This document shows positions 24,408 to 36,707 of a DNA stretch of 64,000 nt, in pieces (the first letter of the stretch is position 1; every line of letters begins with the position of its first letter). Below the pieces are notes generated by a model, which was not told where the DNA came from, made no database searches, and saw only the letters and a list, made by a program, of their open reading frames with translations. The stretch comes from Nageia nagi (lineage: Eukaryota > Pinophyta). Made by a program: the position numbers and the translations under genes. Location: contig JBITNC010000001.1 of NCBI GenBank assembly GCA_050084985.1, positions 31,930,001 to 31,994,000 on the forward strand, read 5' to 3'.

Positions 24408-24423
24408 CACGTCGGGTTCACCA
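24408..24423 (-). other. Primer binding site of element C
   Basis: Two bases inside the 5' LTR, the minus strand reads TGGTGAACCCGACGTG. TGG pairs with a tRNA CCA end. I cannot name the tRNA with confidence. A decayed version occurs at the same place in element A. Confidence 0.75.
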
Positions 24424-24425
24424 AA

Positions 24426-25293
24426 TGTTTACAAATAAAATTGAATTTGCAAATAAACAAACAGAGAAATATCTACAAACTCAATATTATCTGTATACTA
24501 GCTACGGATAGCGATTTATTCTAGATAACAATAAACAAAATAACCAATTCTGAAATGTAATCAAACAAGACTGTGGTTTGTATACTTACCTCACGGAACG
24601 TACCTGACAATGAAAGATGAAGATGTTGGCAATGTGCTGATGATGAACTGCACCTGAAAAACGTAGTCACCTGTGAAGATGCAAAAAGAGGACCGCGGGC
24701 GGTCTGTTTCAGAGATAATAGAGTGCCGGCGGTGTTCCTAGTTCATAAGGGAGTGCCGACGGCCTTATTTTGATGATTTTTGATCTCTCAATCAAGTCCA
24801 GAGCTTTAATACGGATGTCTCAGATAGCAGTGTGATATCAGAATAGATCTTATATGTCAGGATAGCTCGCGAAAGGAAGCACACAAACCACAGCCTTGTA
24901 GGCGGTACCAAGAGATACCTTAAGGGGTAGCCACTTACAAGACCATACGCGGGATCATGTGTATCCTTGTTGTTGTGGACTTACTATTAGATCCCTTATT
25001 TATATAGATATAGGTAATACCGCCCATAGGTCGGCGTGCATCCACATAAATAAGGTTAATTCACAAGATTTAAGATAAATACATCAATAAACAAGATAAT
25101 TCACGCAATACTCAAGATATACCATGCAATATTCAAGACAATTTATGCAATATTCAAAATAACCCATGCAATACTCCTATTCAAGCCAAACATTGATATT
25201 ATCACTTTTATCCATTCAAGACATATAGTTAAGCCATGCATATTTCATTAATTTATTGATTTAAAAACATAAAATCATTTTTATGTGTTAACA
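24426..25293 (-). repeat. 5' LTR of element C
   Basis: 868 bp, the promoter-bearing LTR for this minus-strand element. It pairs with 18859-19725. GC-rich imperfect palindromes such as GGACCGCGGGCGGTCT lie near 24690. Confidence 0.97.
24994..25007 (-). promoter_or_regulatory. TATA-box-like site in the 5' LTR of C
   Basis: Minus-strand CTATATAAATAAGG. This is the copy expected to drive transcription of the element. Confidence 0.6.
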
Positions 25294-26245
25294 AAAGGGT
25301 AACTTCATTCCTCTTTATTTCATTTTTGTTATAGGTCCAAGGAACGTTAAAGTGGAAGTCTTGGCCCTCATGCACAAATCTCATCTACTTAAAGGGAAGA
25401 AGGATGTGAAATTGATCATATATAAACTTTGATAGATGCATTGATACACTTTTTATAGCTATATTACTTGGTGTCTTTTAATGCCACCTATTGTGCCTTA
25501 TTGAGATTATTGTATTTTCTATTTTCTATTTTGTAGTTAGGTTTGACAACCTTGCCAAGAAACCTTGATGATGAATAAGAATATGAATGAGCTAAGGAAG
25601 GAAATACATAAATAGGTAAACCATCATACAACTGTAGCACACCAATGCCTTGTGCTTAGTGAGGATGGAGGTTTGAATTAAGCTGCATTGATCTTGTGTA
25701 GGCTAAATATGGATTGTCCTCTACACAAAATAGAGAAATAACAATTTTCTAGTCATTTAAATTCATATTTGATAGGCTAAGAGCATAGAAATACTTGGAC
25801 CTCATTTTGTATTGATTCTATTATTTTTTTATTATTTTTATTTTAATATTTAATTATAATTTATATTAAAATTAATTATTTAATCAATTTTTAGTATTAG
25901 CAAGTACCTTATAATTCATGTGCATCATCAAGGTTGCTTGCCCCGGTTATTGGACCTAACTACAATATTACAAATAAGGAATATAATATTCAATAAGAAC
26001 ACAAATCTAGACTTAATGGGTGGTGTTGAAAAATATTGGACATAGAATGTAGTATAATCTCTATAAAGTCCATATATGATCAATATCATATCATTCCTCT
26101 CTTAAATAGATGAAGTTCCACCATTGGGTTAAGCCTCATTTAGCATTCCTTAGCTTATCACCATAAAAGTAGAAAGGAGTGAAATTGTACTCTATGCCAT
26201 AAATATTATTTTTAATTAAATAAAAATCAAATTTAGGTGTTAATA
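25294..26245. other. Right flank of element C, ending in an old LTR edge
   Basis: 25294-25298 is the target duplication. At 26236-26262 the sequence GTGTTAATAGATGCC then CTTTGGATATG closely resembles the LTR end and polypurine tract of element C (GTGTTAACAGATGCC, CTTTGGATGTG at 19717-19743). So the stretch left of 26245 is probably the 3' LTR end of an older relative in minus orientation. The far end of that LTR is not clear; TGTTGAAAA at 26026 is one candidate. No gene is seen. Confidence 0.5.
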
Positions 26246-28553
26246 GATGCCTTCCTTTGGATATGTTTTTTACAAAATCAAAAATAAAATTCAAAGGAAA
26301 ATACAAAACACCACCCTTAGAAATTTTTCATGATAATAACTTGCAATCCCTTATTTTTCCTATATTTCATGCACCCTCTTTGACTCAGTCACTACAATGA
26401 AGGCCCAACTAGAATGTAAGGCATAAGGTAAATAAAGAAATCCTACAAAAGATATTAAACAAAGATACCAAATACCATAGCATCTTGTGTACTGCTCTTG
26501 GTATACTAATGTAAATTGTAGTATGCTAACATACTTCAATCTTATGGTTAGCTCATAATATATATCTTTATAGTAAAGACTCTTATCAAATAACATAAAC
26601 TGCATCTATAATTATTAAACTCATGAAATCACTAATGCAAAATAAACTCGTCATTATATATCTTTCTTTCAAAAGTATTCATATATCATAGACTTCATCT
26701 TGCATTTGTTGTTAGTTCAATATAAAATAAATATAACCTTTCTTCATTCTTGAAGACTTAACAACATATATTTCATCTATCATTACTAACCATGAAACTC
26801 TCTCTTGAATGATTAATAATAAAAAGGTAGATCATCATAAAGCATTAACCTCTACTTTCTAATATCATCAACTAGACTATAAATTCTAAACTGATTTGAA
26901 AGATACTTAATATTAAGAAAGAGATGCATTATATATAATAGTGATTAATGATTAATTCAAAACCTAACCAACAAAGTTAATATTGTAAAGAGAAATCATA
27001 TATTATATCAATATTTATTTCAAATTAAACAAGGCATATTAGGATATCTATACATGAAAAAAAAATGCAAGTACTTCCTTCAACATACATTTGTGTGAAA
27101 AAGATAATAGAACTAGATACTTATTAACAAGTACCAATAAAGATTGTGTTGAATTATTTTGAGTCATCAAAGAAAAAGAAATATCTTCCTTCTTATTTTC
27201 TCCAATTAAGAAGATTTACATAGTGCCTTGATTTCATTTGAGTCCCCAAGAATAAAAGAATTTCTTTTTGTTTATTGCATAATATCTTTAATTATTTTAA
27301 GTATACAAAATTAAAGAATTATCTTCTTGCTTAGTTTCCCCAATTAAGAGGACTTACATGGTGCCTCGAATTCTTTTGAGTCCCTAAGAACAAAGGATGG
27401 ATTAATAAACTTTTCCAACTTAAAAAGCCTTATGTGATACTTGATTTTTTGAATTTATGCCTTTTAAAATATTTAAAATATATCATCTTCCAACTTTCTA
27501 TTTTTTATTTATTTTGTACTTAAAAGTTCTTTCATGTCTCATATACTAGCATATATGATTTGATTGATTTTCTGAAATGGGAACAAACTTGCTTATCAAT
27601 TTATTCCAAAGGAGGCCTTTAAATAGGCAAATACAAAAATGAATACCATGTATTTAGCATATGGTATTAACATATGGATTTGATAAAATAGCCTATTCTA
27701 GATGCTTCTAGAGCATTTATTACATTTAATAAGATAGATACCTAAAAGGGTATTATTACTACTAAGATTATTATAAGATACCTAAATACTTTAAATAAAC
27801 CTCATCATTCCTCCTGACAAAAGAAGCATCGATCCCCAATACTTCCAAAGGAGAAATAAGATAACAATGAGGAAGCTGATAAGAATCAATGGAAGATAAA
27901 AAACATGAATTATATAATGAAATGATGTGGTTGATCCAAAATTTGGATCCTCTAGAATTTCATATTTAGTGTGTTCAAATTATTACTAGCTTTTTGACAC
28001 TTCTTCCAGATTACAATTTTGTCTCCATATGAAAAAGATATGAAGGTTTAAAGTTGAAGTGTTATTTGATTTAAAATAAATAATAATAATTGAAAATTTG
28101 TATTGGTGATAATATTAAAGGGTGGGATCCACCACTTCACAGCATGAGGGTGACCACCTATTGAAATTCCAAGGGGGTGGTGATGTGGATCCCGTATAGA
28201 TTGTAAAGGCCCATGGAGACAATTGTGTGGATGTCGACATGGAAGGTGGAGTCAATGGTGGGTGTGGGGGCCAAGTAATGTTAGGTGCAGGAAGTAGGAA
28301 ACATTGACCATCACTATTTGAGAGATCTCCTTTGATCATGTACCAGATAACACATCACCCACTCATCGTTAACTACCAAGTCACCCACCATGTGATAGCT
28401 AGGATTTCATTATTGATCATAGTTGTTTAACCACTTCTAGAGGGTGCTAATCGGTGCTTGTTATTGCATATACTCTATTTTAAGTATTTTGCATGTGATT
28501 TGATTTCTCTAAGTTATTTTGAATATTATAGCTCCTATTATTAAGTTGATCAT
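26246..28553. other. AT-rich non-coding stretch, likely decayed retrotransposon interior
   Basis: No conserved coding block was found on either strand. The left end carries a polypurine tract like that of C, so part is probably the 3' internal region of an old related element. A TATTTAAA-type box on the minus strand near 27615-27625 could be from an old LTR. The last five bases (28549-28553, ATCAT) are the target duplication of element D. Confidence 0.4.
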
Positions 28554-28896
28554 TATTAGGTCCCTATACTACTCATGTAGCCCATATATTGTTATTATGT
28601 GTCCCATAAAATCCCACTATGGTTATTGTTATTCCCTTACATTATTATTGTTATGTTGGCTAGAAATTATTATTGTTATGTCGGCTAGTGTCCTTTCATT
28701 GTAGTGGCCTCCCTTGGACTCCTGTATATACTAAGGAGGTATTATCATTTGGATTGTCTATTGTTGTGTATTTGATGTGATGTAAAGGAGGTTTCCCCCT
28801 TTAAGTGGATTATTATTACAGATTTTATCTCTTATTCAAGGCATTGAGCTATTTCTCTCATGATTTTATGCTATTTTGGAAACTTTGTTCATCACA
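28554..28896 (+). repeat. 5' LTR of element D
   Basis: 343 bp. It matches the right LTR from TTAGGTCC(C/T)TATACTACTC on; the first base pair is decayed (TA in place of TG). It holds an extra partial repeat (TTATTATTGTTATGT(T/C)GGCTAG twice, near 28640-28690) that is single in the right copy. Confidence 0.9.
28723..28734 (+). promoter_or_regulatory. TATA-box-like site in the 5' LTR of D
   Basis: TGTATATACTAA, the only TATA-like stretch placed in mid-LTR. The right copy has TATATATTACTAAG at the same place. Confidence 0.4.
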
Positions 28897-28898
28897 TT

Positions 28899-28910
28899 TG
28901 GTGTCAGAGC
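28899..28910 (+). other. Primer binding site of element D
   Basis: TGGTGTCAGAGC, two bases after the LTR. It is one base different from the initiator-methionine tRNA primer site TGGTATCAGAGC seen in element F. Confidence 0.8.
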
Positions 28911-30152
28911 AGACGATTCTATGATTTCACAGCTCAAAACTAGTCATCCTAGCATTTTTTATACCAATTATTTTTTGCAAGGTTTTAGATTCTAAATTTT
29001 TTTATTTTTTATAAGAAATTCTTAAGAAGTTTTAGTTGAAATTTCAGCTCCTAATTAGCTATATTTTGCAAGTTACACTTGGGGGAGTTAAGGTTTATGA
29101 CTAGTCTCAAAAGCAGGTTTGAAATAGGTGTTCTAGCTAAAAAGTGTATATATGAATTTTTAGAGCTCTAAACTAGGTGAAACCTATTCAATTGGCTAGG
29201 GTATAGATTGAAGTTTATCTGTTACAATTTTTAAAGTCTATGAATAAATAGTTGACATGTGGCACTTCGTACAAGTTCACTCTTCTGAAAAATACAAAAA
29301 TCAGCACATTTTGGGAAAGTTGCAGCCATTTCCTCTTGGAATATTAAAATTTGACAAAATATATGGAATTCAAAAGAAGACATCTGAGGATACCATAGGT
29401 AGAAATTTTAGACTCTAAAGGGTCAAATTTTCATATTTACATCAGTTGGAAGGTCATAAATAGAACAGTCTCCAAATCATAATTTAAAAAGGTATAATTT
29501 ATTTATTTTTTTAAATTTACATATATTTTGATTGGAAGGTCTATTTGGGGTGATTCAAAAGCTGTTTTAAAGAGGAGAAAGAGAATATTATTATAGGTAT
29601 AGATGTGTTTTGGTATCTTTAAACATAGGAGCTATCGTTACTTTACCAGCACTACATCTCAAGGAATTATGGTCTCATACAACATACTCGCAGTATATCG
29701 CTTAGGCCGTTGTTGGATTCTCTCATGTACCTTTGAGTATATAGAGAGGCCATCATGCTCATGCACGTACATGGTATATAGAGAGGTCCTTTAGGATTCC
29801 CTCACATACTTGAGTATATTAACAAGGGCCCTTTTCAAACGATTGTGCATTAGATAGCACTATCACAGATTTGAGCTCCCACGTACCTTGCATATATAGG
29901 GAGACCCCCTAGAATCCTGAAAACCAACCAAGTTAACCTTTTAACCATCCTTTTTTGTAATACATCAAGAATAACACTCAGGGAGATTTCCCACATGTAC
30001 CAAAAGGTAGTCAAGTAGTACAGCAAAGGGTACGGTTTTATCCTCTTTGGTTGGAGCTCTAAAATATTGGGCTGAGTACTATTGTTGGACCCTATGGTAT
30101 ATCATGGTTTGTGAGAATTGGAAACTCCTATGAGGACCTTTGACTAAACCAT
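28911..30152 (+). other. Untranslated leader of element D
   Basis: No coding is recognised. At 29690-29900 an imperfect repeat containing GTATATAGAGAGG and CCTCACATAC-like segments occurs three to four times. Confidence 0.6.
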
Positions 30153-31269
30153 TTGGGAAATTCCTACTCCACAGTAATACTCAATCAAAATGCCATAAAA
30201 AAAATTGCTACACCAACTAGACCTCCAGAGGGTTCATCCATGACTATAGCAGAAAGTGAAGACATATCCTTTCGAATATCCCAATTGGAAAAATTGGTTA
30301 AAGGGTGTGTAAAAAAGGGTGATTTGGAGGAATTAAAAAGGGATTTGACAAAAGGTATGGTAAGATCAATTGATTTAATTAATTTGAGGGTAGAGTTGGT
30401 GACTAATATGGATCAAAATATGGAAAAGATTTTTCAACTCATACAAAACCAGAGGGAAAGATTCCTAAAGATGTTGATATGGCCCAGGGTTATCAAGAAT
30501 ATAATGATATTATTCAAGGAGATAAACCCTTCATTAATAAGCCTAATTCAAGAGGATATGCTTCTACTAATGGAAGTAATCAAGCATGGTTCTCAAGGGG
30601 AATCCAACTCCCCAAGATTGACATGAGGAAGTTTGATGGAGAGGACTCCATCACTTGGATATTTCAAATGGAGCACTTTTTTGATCTACACCAATTACCA
30701 ACATCACAAAAAGTAACTATTGCATCCTTGTATCTAGAGCCTGAGAGGTTGTATGGTACCAATGGCTTTGTGAACGTAAAAAGGGTTCTATTATATCTTG
30801 GTCCATTTTTATAGAGGAACTGATAGCCTACCATGAGGATGTTAAGAATAATTCCTTCTTTACTCAATTGACAAATCTAAGGAAAAAAGGTTCAATGATG
30901 GAGCACATTCAACAATTTCAAAAGTTTAGTCTTAGAGTGAATGACATACCAAGTGATATATTGTTGGATCTCTTTATGGGAACCTTAAAGGATAACATTC
31001 AACATGAGGTGCATCTATTTGAACTAACATCCTTAGAGATGGTTTTTAGGATGGCAAGGAAGGTTGAAAGTAAAAATATGGCAATGGCTACTAAAAGGTT
31101 CCCCTCAAACACCTATAAAGAAAATAATGTTCCTTCTTCTCACTTACCTAAACCTACAAGGTTGACACCTCAACAAATGGATAAAGACGAGCAAAGGGTC
31201 TATGCTTCAATTATGATAGTTAGTATAGTAAAGGACATAAGTGTGGGGAGAAGAAATTATTCTACATAG
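30153..31269 (+). pseudogene. Gag remnant of element D
   Basis: Three plus-strand pieces in shifting frames: a charged N-terminal part (30153-30470), IQLPKIDMRKFDGEDSITW then FFDLHQL (30590-30690), and HIQQFQKFSLRVNDIP with ELTSLEMVFRMARKVESK (30900-31080). The FDG-x-D-x-x-x-W-I and LH-x-x-PTSQKV blocks are typical of chromovirus Gag. Shifts near 30470 and 30815 break it. Confidence 0.75.
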
Positions 31270-31359
31270 AATGTGAAGAGGGAAGAAGAAGAAGAAGAAG
31301 AAAAATCATCCATAATCGAAGAATTAGAAGAGATTACTACTGAAGAAATGACTCCACCA

Positions 31360-31740
31360 TATCTTGTAATGCATTGGCTAGAATTACTGCTCTTCAAACT
31401 CTCAAGATAGAAGGATATATTAAGAAGAAAAAGTTAATAGTGTTGATTGACTTTGGTAGTACACATAATTTTATTCATTCCAAGATAGCCAAAGATTTGA
31501 ATTGCTTCGTATATCCAGCACCAGAGTTTCAAGTGATGGTTGAGATGGAGGAATTGTAAATTACTTAAGGAAGTGCCATAATATCAATCTAACCATGGGG
31601 GAATATGTACTAAAATTCCAATGATTGCCATTCCAATGGGTGCTGTTGATATTGTCTTGGGGGTCCAATGGTTACAATCATTGGGAATAGTGGCTTTTAA
31701 TTTTAAAAAACTTTTCATGAAATTTTTCTGAGAAGGAAAA
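31360..31740 (+). pseudogene. Protease remnant of element D, altered active site
   Basis: IDFGSTHNFIHSKIA (31445-31490) aligns with the chromovirus protease active site, where D-S-G-S/T is expected. Here phenylalanine replaces the serine next to the catalytic aspartate. The GVQWLQSLG block at about 31660-31690 follows after a frame change. Confidence 0.75.
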
Positions 31741-32149
31741 GAGTTTGAATTAAGGGTATCGAAGTGAAAGATTTAAGATAATCAGCTCTAATGGCATGAT
31801 AAAAACTTTTGAGGAAGCAAAGAAGAGATGTAATTGTACAATTATGCTCACTAGATGTCCAAACATATAAGCCAAGCAATTCTCTAGATCTTCAGAAAGT
31901 CATTGATAAGTATCCCAAGGTATTTGTACTCCCAAAGGTCTCCCCCCTAATCGAGATCATGATCATGGTATTAACTTAATTCCAGGAAGTGTTCCTCCCA
32001 ACATCAGACCTTACAAATATCCATATGCCCAAAAGAGTGAAATTGAATGTATGGTTGTCAGAAATGCTAGAAACAGGTATAATTTGACTAAGCCAAAGTT
32101 CTTTCTCTTCCCTAGTAGTAATGGTGCTTAAGAAGGGAGGACATGGTGC

Positions 32150-32752
32150 ATGTGTCAAGATTATAAGAACTAAACAAGCTCACTATTAAAGATAAATTTC
32201 CCATTCTGATCATTAATGAATTGTTGGATGAATTACATGGAGCAAAATACTTCACCAAGCTAGATCTTTGCTTGGGATATCATCAAATTAGAATGAAGAT
32301 AGAAGACATTTTGAAAATAGCATTCAGAAATCATGAAGGTCATTATGAATTCTTGGTCATGCCCTTTGGCCTTACTAATGCACCTTCCACTTTTCAAAGT
32401 TTGATGAATTCTATTTTCAAACCCTTCCTTAGAAAATTTGTGTTAGTATTCTTTAGACTAATCTACAACAAGTCTTGGGAAGATCATGTTCAACATGTTA
32501 ACAGGGTGCTCAAACTATTGGAGGCACAACAATTGTATGCAAAACTATCCAAATGTTTATTTGGGGTACAAGAGGTGGAATATTTGGGTCATATCATGTC
32601 TCATGATGGTGTTAAGCCAAGACCTTAACAAAATTAAAGCCATCAAGGAATGGAGACTTCCCACAACCTTAAGGCACCTTAGAGGATTTTTGGGGTTGAC
32701 GGGGTATTATCACAAGTTTTTAAGAATTATGGGTGAATTGCTGCACCTCTAA
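32150..32752 (+). pseudogene. Reverse transcriptase remnant of element D, catalytic site lost
   Basis: [19 protein letters not shown] (32245-32300) and [17 protein letters not shown] (32348-32400) are well kept. The catalytic block that should read like YxDDILIYS is instead [11 protein letters not shown] (32445-32480): both aspartates are gone through a short deletion. [17 protein letters not shown] follows (32545-32595). A one-base shift near 32625 leads to LRGFLGLTGYYHKFL. Confidence 0.85.
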
Positions 32753-33957
32753 CAGCATTACTAAAGAAAGATGCATTTTATTGGACTCTAGAGTAACTAA
32801 GGCCTTTGAATATCTTAAAGAAGCAATGTGCAAACCTTTCGTATTAGCTACACCAGGTCTTTTACAATCACTACCCATTCCAAGTCAGCATTGGGTGGAA
32901 GTCTCAATGGATTTTATCATGGGTCTACCCAAGTTTGAAGGAAAGAGTGTCATCATGGTGGTTGTTGATAGGCTTACCAAGTATGCACACTTTTGTGCAC
33001 TATCCCATCCCTTCAAAGCTAGTACAGTCGCTACCACATTCATGGAGATAGTTCAAAAATTACATGGAAACCCAAAGATTATTATAAGTGATAGAGATCC
33101 CATTTTCACTGGAAATTTTTGGACAGAATTATTTTCTTTCTCGGTACTCAATTGGCTCATAGCTCATCTTATCATCCTCAATTAATGGGCAAACTGAGAT
33201 AGTGAACAAATGTTTGGAAGGATATCTTCATTGCTTTGTATTTGATAAATAAAACAAATGGGTCAAGTGGTTATCTTTGGCAAAATGGTGGTATAACACT
33301 TCCTTCCATACCGTAGCAAAAATGACCCCATTTATGGTGCTTTATGGATATCATCCACCATCCATCACAACATATCTAAGAACAAATCAAAGTTTTAAGC
33401 AGGGGAAGATCACATCAAGCATCAACAACAAGTTCTCCAACTCTTAAAGGATAACCTAACCTTGGCATAGAATTGAATGAAACAACAAGCAAATCAACAT
33501 TGTAGTGAAAGAAGTTTTGAAGTGGGCAATTGGGTGTTTTTATGGTTACAACATACAAATAGATGTCACTCAAGTAATCTAAGAAGGATAAAAAACTATC
33601 TTTCAAGTACTATGGGCCTTATAATGTGTTACAAAAGATTGGTAGTATGCGCGGGCATACAAATTGAAACTTTCAACTTCTTCGTGAGTACACCTAGTTT
33701 TTCATGTTTCATGCTTAAAGAAGGTTATCGATGATAAGATCCCAGTTCAAACTCCACTTCTAGAACTCAACGAGGAAGGGAAAATTATATTGGAGCCAAA
33801 AGTAATCACTGAATCAAGAATCTTAAGCTAAGAAATTGATCAATTTTAGAGTATCTCATTAAGTGGAAGAACCTACTTGCTGAAGATTCCACATGGGAAG
33901 ATGAGAATTTTCTACAGAAGCATTTAAATTACTCAAAGTTGAGGACAATATTTTTTT
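32753..33957 (+). pseudogene. Integrase and chromodomain remnant of element D; RNase H deleted
   Basis: After ATKAFEYLKEAM (32800-32825) the reading jumps straight to LLQSLPIPSQHWVEVSMDFI (32860-32920). That is the start of the integrase core, so RNase H and the zinc-binding part are missing. The core continues with VVVDRLTKYAHF and IISDRDPIFTGNFW (33080-33125). A downstream region (33477-33735) and a chromodomain (EYLIKWKNLLAEDSTWEDE, 33854-33910) follow. Chromodomains steer insertion toward marked chromatin. Several stops and shifts are present. Confidence 0.85.
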
Positions 33958-33971
33958 GAAGGAGAGGGGCA
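33955..33971 (+). other. Polypurine tract of element D
   Basis: GAAGGAGAGGGGCA directly precedes the 3' LTR, which begins TGTTAGG at 33972. Confidence 0.8.
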
Positions 33972-34017
33972 TGTTAGGTCCTTATACTACTCATGTAGCC
34001 CATATATTGTTATTATG
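33972..34017 (+). repeat. 3' LTR of element D, left piece
   Basis: 46 bp matching the start of the 5' LTR (28554 on). It ends in TTATG (34013-34017), the target duplication of element E. Confidence 0.9.
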
Positions 34018-34786
34018 TGTAGACACCTAAAAATTTCCCTTTTTAACTAGTAAACATTGAAATAATCATAACTCTTCACAACAATATAAAATAGGTTTAA
34101 AAACCATATTATTGGATAAATCCCATCGAGTACATGCAAAACGGGTGGTCACATGACTCTTTTTAGGTAAAATTGGCTATTTGGTAGTCATTTTAATATT
34201 GTTACAAAATTGAAAACCAGTCACCACGACCCAAACAATCATCGACATTTTGAGATGATCGCTGGTGTCGCCTAGTAATTGCCGGTGACTCTTAAAAAAC
34301 AAGAAACCAAAATAGCAAGAGAAAGTTTCCCTTACCAACCTTGGAACTACATCTCACCCAAAATCTATAAATACAAGCCAATACAAAGCAATAGGGACCC
34401 GATCTTGACCCAATTTTGAAGTAGGGTAATGCTCCAAAATCTTGTGAGCTCATACCTTTTATTAGTTTTATGTTAGCTTCAATTTAATACATGTCATACA
34501 TAGATGCTTTGATTATTATCTTTTGCATGTGTGTAGGATTTATAGGTTGTCCATATCAAGGAGAGAAGCAAGCAAATCAAAAACAATGAAGATCTAATAC
34601 CTTCATTTTGGCAAATGGCATTTGTAAAAGTCCCTTCCAAGGGAAAATTGTAGTTTGAGCTAAAAATCAATATCAATTTATAATTACAACATTTCTACCT
34701 ATTTTACATATTTGAGGTTCAGTGAAAATTTAAGAATAATTGTATTTTATGTTATTCTACATTCCAACTCTATTTTCACTACAACA
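34018..34786 (+). repeat. 5' LTR of element E
   Basis: 769 bp. It pairs with 56749-57590 but lacks about 70 bp present in the right copy near 57069-57138, and has many substitutions around 34215-34290. I could not find a convincing primer binding site in the bases after 34786. Confidence 0.93.
34365..34374 (+). promoter_or_regulatory. TATA-box-like site in the 5' LTR of E
   Basis: CTATAAATAC, kept identical in the 3' LTR (57169-57178). Confidence 0.65.
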
Positions 34787-36707
34787 TTCTAGCACTAGAA
34801 AGAGGGCCCTCCAATAACAGGGAGGATTTCTATGTTCAAATATAGTTGTTCCTATTTTGTTCACTAATTTTGATTGAGTTATTCTACCTACTCACTTTAA
34901 AATTTTTGCTATGTTTTTAATTATATCTGTTGCAGAAATGCCAGTGATTGGAATTGAACACCGATGACTCAAAAGGAATGCTAGCGATTCACAAAATACC
35001 GGTGACCGAACATAGTGTCTGTTATATAAATGCCAATGATTGGGATCAGACGCCGGTGACTCCAAACAAATGCCAGTGATCTTTATTTAAATGCCAGCAA
35101 CTCTTACTTCAGGTTGCCTTGTCTCCTTTTGTTATTTCTAAAAAAAAATAAAATAAAATATATAATATATTGTTAAAATGGAAGGATACTTTTGAATGTG
35201 ATTCCTTTGCCTAGAATGCATATAAGAACGGGTGGAAAAGATTAAATGCATATTTTTTATTAATTTATTTTATGTAAAATGTTATGTATTTATTTTCATA
35301 TTTTGGGTGAAGGGTATGTACACATTAATACTTTTTATCTTGTCTACTTATGCTCTCCCTTTGTGCTTCATGTGATCTAAGGTGACCAGAATGGACCAGA
35401 TAAGAAGGAGTAATTAATTCTTCTTTTCTTTCACATTCACACTATCATTAATTTGGTTAATTTATCCACACATAATGACTCTTACCAAGTTTGCCCTTAC
35501 CACTCCATTGGAGGTCGAAGGGATATGTGACTAGTAAGAGGAGGTAATTTACTACACATAATACTTCCAGAATTGGAAGGAGTAAATGAATCACATTAAA
35601 AGGAATGAACTTAAGGAAAATAAATCAAGTTTTAGGTAGTATAAATCATATTAAAAGGTTAATGAATTAGAGGGATTCAAATACACTAAGTACTTTCATT
35701 TAACAAAGTATGCTCTCACTTTTGCGCTTCAAGTGATCTTAAGTGATCAGAAATAAGTTAAGTGAAAGAGATAAAATTTATTCACATCTTATTTGGAAAT
35801 ATACTTCACATTAACACTTTTAAAGATATCTGCCCTTACCACTCCATTGGAAGTCGAAGGGATATGTGACTCTTGGAGGAGTAATTGAACCTCACTTAAT
35901 TAATTTATCTACACTTAATGGCTTTTTACTAAGTCTGCTCTTACCACTCCATTGGAGGTTGAAGAGATATGTGACTAGTAAGAAGAGGAAATTTATCACA
36001 TATAAAACTTCCACAGCTGAAAGGAGTTAATGAACATCATTAAGAGGTTGGATAATGAATCACATTATAATTAGAAAAAAAAAAGAACAACAGGGTTTAT
36101 TAAGGTCAAAGTCCACTTAAAATAAACTTTTGATTGCATCACATTAAAATAAGATAAGTAAATGGACACGAATGTTTGGGAGGCTAGTATGCATAAATGT
36201 ACTTTACTTGTTTAAATGCATTTCATAAGGATTTAAAGGAATAATTGAACATTAATGAGTTGGATGTCACTACCAATCGTTAATTCTTACTTCTTTGTAC
36301 CCATCGACATAACACACTTGAAACCATAGAGCCAGTTACACTTGGAGGTGATGACCAAGGTAACTTTCCTTTAGATAGGAGTCAAAAAAGAGACTCATCT
36401 AGAACCAAGCCAAAATCCATAGAAACTTGTATAAACATTACTTAGAATCACCCAACCTACCTTGTTTAACACTTGGCTAGACAAAACAAACTAGGAAAAT
36501 TAAAAAGATTAAAAATGAACAACTCATATCGTTCATTTAACTCAAACATTAAAAATATATGAAAAACTTAAGAAAGATAATCACATCGTTAAAAGTAAGT
36601 TTGCATATAGGATGTTTGTGCATTAAATTATTTTCTCGAAAACATAATATAAAAGATAAAAATAGAGTTTCTTTTTTATGATGTTTATTTATAATATCTA
36701 AAAAAAA
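34787..36707 (+). repeat. Leader of element E with two repeat families
   Basis: 34936-35105 holds eight degenerate copies of a ten-base motif close to GCCGGTGACT (for example 34938, 35052). 35340-36040 is two imperfect units of about 355 bp (starting at ATGCTCTC, near 35349 and 35710). Inside them, TTACCACTCCATTGGAGGT occurs three times (near 35496, 35835 and 35940). No coding is recognised. Confidence 0.75.

Larger units (their letters stand above)
18859..25293 (-). mobile_element. Element C: young Ty3/Gypsy retrotransposon with truncated pol, full length with target duplication
   Basis: A 6435-bp element with near-identical terminal repeats (18859-19725 and 24426-25293, both TG...CA). It is flanked by the same five bases AAAGG at 18854-18858 and 25294-25298. 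Gag and protease (22480-24349) and the start of reverse transcriptase lie on the minus strand. RNase H and integrase are absent and 1.6 kb of tandem repeats takes their place. Hand comparison of the LTRs finds four transitions and one single-base indel in about 867 positions, so the insertion is recent. Without pol it must have been moved by proteins of another element. The gag CX2HX4GHX4C pattern and protease blocks match elements A and E, so it is Tat-like. Confidence 0.95.

Noticed and set aside
25335-25430. Possible host exon (GPRNVKVEVLALMHKSHLLKG after a TTATAG acceptor-like site)
   Set aside because: A single short open stretch without a partner exon or a family match; not enough to call a gene.
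28115-28339. Proline-rich 74-residue minus-strand frame
   Set aside because: No family motif and no supporting splice or promoter signals; low-complexity composition only.
34787-34830. Primer binding site right after the 5' LTR of element E
   Set aside because: No TGG-starting sequence with clear tRNA complementarity is visible; TTCTAGCACTAGAAAGAGG is palindromic but not a tRNA end match I recognise.
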